From Candidatus Alistipes stercoravium (GTDB taxonomy: Bacteria; Bacteroidota; Bacteroidia; Bacteroidales; Rikenellaceae), in contig DWWQ01000018.1 of NCBI GenBank assembly GCA_019119615.1, positions 1 through 35,370 of the forward strand: a stretch of DNA of 35,370 nt, written 5' to 3'. The translations under genes and the position numbers were made by a program. Below the pieces are notes generated by a model. It was given only the letters and a program-made list of their open reading frames with translations. It had not been told where the DNA came from and searched no databases. This document shows, piece by piece, positions 32,302-35,370 of this stretch (its first letter is position 1; every line of letters begins with the position of its first letter).

Positions 32302-32326
32302 ACGGGTCTGGCCTCTTCCGAAACGG

Positions 32327-32366
32327 GAAAAAGCCCCGGAATCTCGAAGGATTCCGGGGCTTTTTC
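32327..32366. terminator. Rho-independent terminator after def
   Basis: A 17-bp stem (32327-32343 with 32350-32366) has A-rich and T-rich ends, so it can work in both directions between def and the convergent barrel gene. Confidence 0.92.
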
Positions 32367-32385
32367 GTTGCGGTGCAGCCACCTG

Positions 32386-32847
32386 TCAGAACTTGTAGGC
32401 TGCGCCGATGCTGATGACTACGGGATTTTTGCGTACATCATCGAACATGGGCTGCCATTTCAAGCCGGCCGATATATCCCAGTTGTTGGTAATCTTGCAG
32501 TCGAAGCCGCCGCCGATGTTCAGACCGGCAGCCCAGCGGCCGATATCGTTGGCCGTGATACCCACTGCGGGATAGAGATCCCACTGGTCGGCGATGTGGA
32601 ATACATACTGCGCATCGCAGCTCAGGTCGATCGAACATCCGCTGTGGAGCAGTGCCGTAAGCGAGGGTTCGATACGCCAGTTGTCATCGAAACTGTAACG
32701 TGCGAAGGCACCCAATCCCACTACGGCATCGCCCGTATTGGTATAGATGTTCATGCGGGGACCGACGGCCCAGTTTCCGGCCTGTTGAGCGGATGCTGCC
32801 GTCGAAACGAACAGAGCGGCAATAACCGCAAGGATGATTTTTTTCAT
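32386..32847 (-). CDS. Small outer-membrane beta-barrel protein
   Basis: A 153-residue exported protein (signal MKKIILAVIAALFVSTAASA, cut near AQQ). Mature strands include NWAVGPRMNIYT, AVVGLGAFARYSF, WRIEPSLTALL, DLYPAVGITA, GLNIGGGFDCKI and the ending VVISIGAAYKF with terminal Phe. It is a short eight-stranded barrel of the Bacteroidota outer-membrane type, with two cysteines in SGCSIDLSCDAQY. Function is unknown. It has its own strong promoter at 32895-32926. Confidence 0.9.
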   Translation of the reverse strand: MKKIILAVIAALFVSTAASAQQAGNWAVGPRMNIYTNTGDAVVGLGAFARYSFDDNWRIEPSLTALLHSGCSIDLSCDAQYVFHIADQWDLYPAVGITANDIGRWAAGLNIGGGFDCKITNNWDISAGLKWQPMFDDVRKNPVVISIGAAYKF

Positions 32848-32894
32848 ACGCGTCTAATTTATGGTATTGAATCAAAATTCCGTTTTATTGCTAA

Positions 32895-32926
32895 CAAATA
32901 TAGAAAAAAATAGTATAGCGAGCAAA
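32895..32926 (-). promoter_or_regulatory. Promoter of the small barrel gene
   Basis: Minus-strand TTTG (plus 32923-32926), 20 nt, TATATTTG (plus 32895-32902): a full Bacteroidota promoter, about 48 nt before ATG 32847. Confidence 0.75.
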
Positions 32927-32960
32927 TAAAATCAACGAACGCCCCATTTTGAAATATAAA

Positions 32961-32996
32961 CAAGAGATCCGCAACAGTCATGCCGCGGATCTCTTG
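32961..32996 (-). terminator. Terminator of ppdK
   Basis: A 12-bp stem (32961-32972 with 32985-32996) with a 12-nt loop and T-rich flanks lies about 30 nt after the ppdK stop. Confidence 0.8.
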
Positions 32997-33028
32997 TTTT
33001 GTATCCCGAAAGATCGGGAAGAGGATCA

Positions 33029-35370
33029 CTATTTCTGGTTGAGGGCTGCGTGTGCGGCTGCCAGACGTGCGATGGGCACGCGGAAGGGCGAGCAGCTCAC
33101 ATAGTTCAGACCGGCGTAGTGGCAGAACTCTACCGACGAAGGCTCACCGCCGTGCTCGCCGCAGATACCGCACTTGAGGTTCTCACGCGTACCGCGGCCC
33201 TTGAATACGGCCTCGCGGATGAGCTGTCCCACGCCGTTGCGGTCGAGGATCTGGAACGGGTCGTTCTTCAGAATGCCTTTCTCGAGGTAGATGGGCAGGA
33301 ACTTGCCGATATCGTCGCGCGAGAATCCGAGGGTCATCTGCGTCAGGTCGTTCGTACCGAACGAGAAGAACTCGGCCACTTCGGCAATCTGGTTGGCCGT
33401 AACGGCGGCGCGCGGCACCTCGATCATCGTACCGACCATGTATTCGATCTTGTCGTTGCGCTCCGAGAATACCTGCTCGGCCGTCGAGTCGATGATCTGC
33501 TTCTGGTAGCGGAGCTCCTTGTGGTTACCCACGAGCGGCACCATGATCTCGACATGTACGGGGATTCCCGCAGCCTTAACGTTCATGGCAGCCTCGATGA
33601 TGGCACGGGTCTGCATCTCCGTAATCTCGGGGTAAGTATTTCCGAGACGGCATCCGCGGTGTCCGAGCATGGGGTTGAACTCGGCGAGTGCCTCGACCTT
33701 GGCAGCGATCTTCTGGAACGGCACGTTCATCTCCTCGGCCATCTCCTTCTGACCCTTCTCATCGTGGGGCACGAACTCGTGCAGAGGGGGATCGAGCAGG
33801 CGGACCGTTACGGGATATCCGTTCATGGCCTTGAACAGACCCTCGAAGTCCCCGCGCTGCATGGGCAGCAGCTTGGCCAGGGCCACGCGGCGTCCGGCCT
33901 CGTCGTCCGCGAGGATCATCTCACGGATGGCCTTGATGCGGTCGCCCTCGAAGAACATGTGCTCCGTGCGGCAGAGACCGATACCCTCGGCACCGAATTC
34001 GAAGGCCTGCTTGGCATCCTTCGGCGTGTCGGCGTTGGCGCGCACCTTCAGTACGGAGTATTTGCTGGCCAGCTCCATGAGCTTGCCGAAGTCTCCGCTC
34101 AGGTCGGCGGCCTTCGTGGCCACCTGTCCGAGGTAAACCTCACCCGTCGAACCGTTGAGCGAGATCCAGTCTCCCTCCTTGACGGTAAATCCGTTCACCT
34201 TGATCGTGCGGGCCTTGTAGTCGATTTCGAGTTCACCGGCACCCGATACGCAGCACTTGCCCATACCGCGGGCCACGACGGCTGCGTGCGAGGTCATACC
34301 GCCGCGTGCGGTGAGGATACCGGCTGCGTCGAGCATACCCTTCAGGTCCTCGGGCGAGGTCTCGATGCGTACGAGGATGGCCTTCTGGCCGGTCGAGGCA
34401 AATACCTTCTCGGCATCCTCGGCGAAGAATACCACGGGGCCCGTTGCGGCGCCCGGCGATGCGGGCAGACCCTTCGTGATGACCTGTGCCGTGGCGATAG
34501 CCTTCTTGTCGAATACGGGGTGGAGCAGTTCGTCGAGCTTTGCGGGCTCGCAACGCAGTACGGCGGTCTTCTCGTCGATCAGGCCTTCGCGGAGCATGTC
34601 CATGGCGATCTTGACCATGGCGGCACCCGTACGCTTGCCGTTGCGGCACTGGAGCATCCAGAGTTTGCCGTCCTGGATCGTGAACTCGATGTCCTGCATG
34701 TCGGTGAAGTACTGCTCGAGGTGGTGCTGGATCTCGTTGAGCTCGGCATATACATCGGGCATCACCTCTTCGAGCGAGGGGTACTTCGTCTTGCGCTCCT
34801 CCTCGGAGATGTTCTGTGCCTTGGCCCAGCGCTTCGAACCCTCGATGGTGATCTGCTGCGGGGTGCGGATGCCGGCCACGACATCCTCGCCCTGGGCGTT
34901 GATCAGATACTCGCCGTTGAAGATGTTCTCACCGGTCGCGGCGTCGCGCGAGAAGGCTACGCCGGTTGCGGAGTTATCGCCCATGTTGCCGAATACCATG
35001 GCCTGTACCGAAACGGCGGTTCCCCACTCCGAGGGGATGTTGTTGAGTTTGCGGTAGAGGATGGCGCGCTCGTTCATCCACGATCCGAATACGGCGCAGA
35101 TGGCACCCCAGAGCTGATCCCAGGGGTTGGTCGGGAAGTCCTCGCCGGTCTGCTTCTTCACGGCGGCCTTGAAGCTCTTTACGAGTTCCTTCAGGTCGTC
35201 GGTCGTCAGGTCGGTGTCGTTCTTCACGCCGCGCTTTGCCTTGAGGGCGTCGATGATCTCCTCAAAGGGATCGTGATCCTCCTTCGATGCGGGCTTCATG
35301 CCGAGCACCACGTCGCCGTACATCTGTACGAAACGGCGGTAGGAGTCCCACGCAAAGCGGGGCTTTCCCG
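33029..35370 (-). CDS. ppdK: Pyruvate, phosphate dikinase (C-terminal 780 residues; start outside window)
   Basis: The open frame runs to the window edge, where [21 protein letters not shown] gives the conserved early block; about 120 residues of the ATP-grasp part are missing. The swivelling phosphohistidine site is [21 protein letters not shown]. The PEP/pyruvate barrel has [47 protein letters not shown] and the final [22 protein letters not shown]. It interconverts pyruvate, ATP and phosphate with PEP, AMP and pyrophosphate in the cytoplasm, a key step in Bacteroidota glycolysis/gluconeogenesis. Confidence 0.97.
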   Translation of the reverse strand, partial: GKPRFAWDSYRRFVQMYGDVVLGMKPASKEDHDPFEEIIDALKAKRGVKNDTDLTTDDLKELVKSFKAAVKKQTGEDFPTNPWDQLWGAICAVFGSWMNERAILYRKLNNIPSEWGTAVSVQAMVFGNMGDNSATGVAFSRDAATGENIFNGEYLINAQGEDVVAGIRTPQQITIEGSKRWAKAQNISEEERKTKYPSLEEVMPDVYAELNEIQHHLEQYFTDMQDIEFTIQDGKLWMLQCRNGKRTGAAMVKIAMDMLREGLIDEKTAVLRCEPAKLDELLHPVFDKKAIATAQVITKGLPASPGAATGPVVFFAEDAEKVFASTGQKAILVRIETSPEDLKGMLDAAGILTARGGMTSHAAVVARGMGKCCVSGAGELEIDYKARTIKVNGFTVKEGDWISLNGSTGEVYLGQVATKAADLSGDFGKLMELASKYSVLKVRANADTPKDAKQAFEFGAEGIGLCRTEHMFFEGDRIKAIREMILADDEAGRRVALAKLLPMQRGDFEGLFKAMNGYPVTVRLLDPPLHEFVPHDEKGQKEMAEEMNVPFQKIAAKVEALAEFNPMLGHRGCRLGNTYPEITEMQTRAIIEAAMNVKAAGIPVHVEIMVPLVGNHKELRYQKQIIDSTAEQVFSERNDKIEYMVGTMIEVPRAAVTANQIAEVAEFFSFGTNDLTQMTLGFSRDDIGKFLPIYLEKGILKNDPFQILDRNGVGQLIREAVFKGRGTRENLKCGICGEHGGEPSSVEFCHYAGLNYVSCSPFRVPIARLAAAHAALNQK

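Overview
The window looks like a chromosomal segment of a GC-rich member of the Bacteroidota, most likely Rikenellaceae (Alistipes or a close relative). The reasons are Bacteroidota-type promoters (TATCTTTG or TAnnTTTG boxes, some with TTG/TTTG 19-20 nt upstream) before many operons, almost no Shine-Dalgarno sequences, several lipoproteins and small outer-membrane barrels, single-chain glycyl-tRNA synthetase, a pyruvate phosphate dikinase, and strongly GC-biased third codon positions. The genus is inferred; the phylum is well supported.

Layout. (1) 1-605, minus: start of a cation/proton antiporter cut by the window edge. (2) 877-6105, plus: a tight run of MFS sugar-type permease, outer-membrane barrel, PhoH ATPase, PepD dipeptidase and YegS-type lipid kinase, ending at a strong hairpin. 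(3) 6179-6760, minus: lipoprotein of unknown function; 6881-7912, plus: MmcQ/YjbR protein and a DUF1080 lipoprotein. (4) 7981-11525, minus: cutC, transglutaminase-like lipoprotein, GH31 glycosidase. (5) 11608-14301, minus: lutA-lutB-lutC for L-lactate oxidation. (6) 14459-15631: divergent small heat-shock protein and GNAT acetyltransferase with an array of TGTCA repeats between them. (7) 15657-17325: divergent flavodoxin/ferredoxin fusion and a SagB/nitroreductase-type lipoprotein. (8) 17405-19785: a two-gene module of lower GC flanked by an exact 49-bp direct repeat that comes from the 3' end of the neighbouring NUDIX gene. (9) 19763-23009: NUDIX hydrolase, divergent L-cysteine desulfidase-family protein and a histidine acid phosphatase. 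(10) 23091-26352, minus: KDO transferase, then the pepE-tyrA-yraN run. (11) 26529-32301, plus: acpP-fabF-rnc, radC, and glyS-ruvX-def housekeeping clusters. (12) 32386-35370, minus: small outer-membrane barrel and the bulk of pyruvate phosphate dikinase, truncated by the window edge.

Most of the window is ordinary core genome: fatty-acid synthesis, RNA processing, translation, LPS core, tyrosine synthesis and lactate use. The most unusual part is the 17.4-19.8 kb module. Two tandem secreted proteins share an N-terminal domain but carry different C-terminal domains (an outer-membrane barrel versus a DUF1566/Fib_succ_major-like domain). Their insertion appears to have detached the last codons of the NUDIX gene and given it a new C terminus. 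The second point of interest is the 10-bp-periodic TGTCA array upstream of hsp20. No rRNA, tRNA, CRISPR array, transposase or integrase was recognised.
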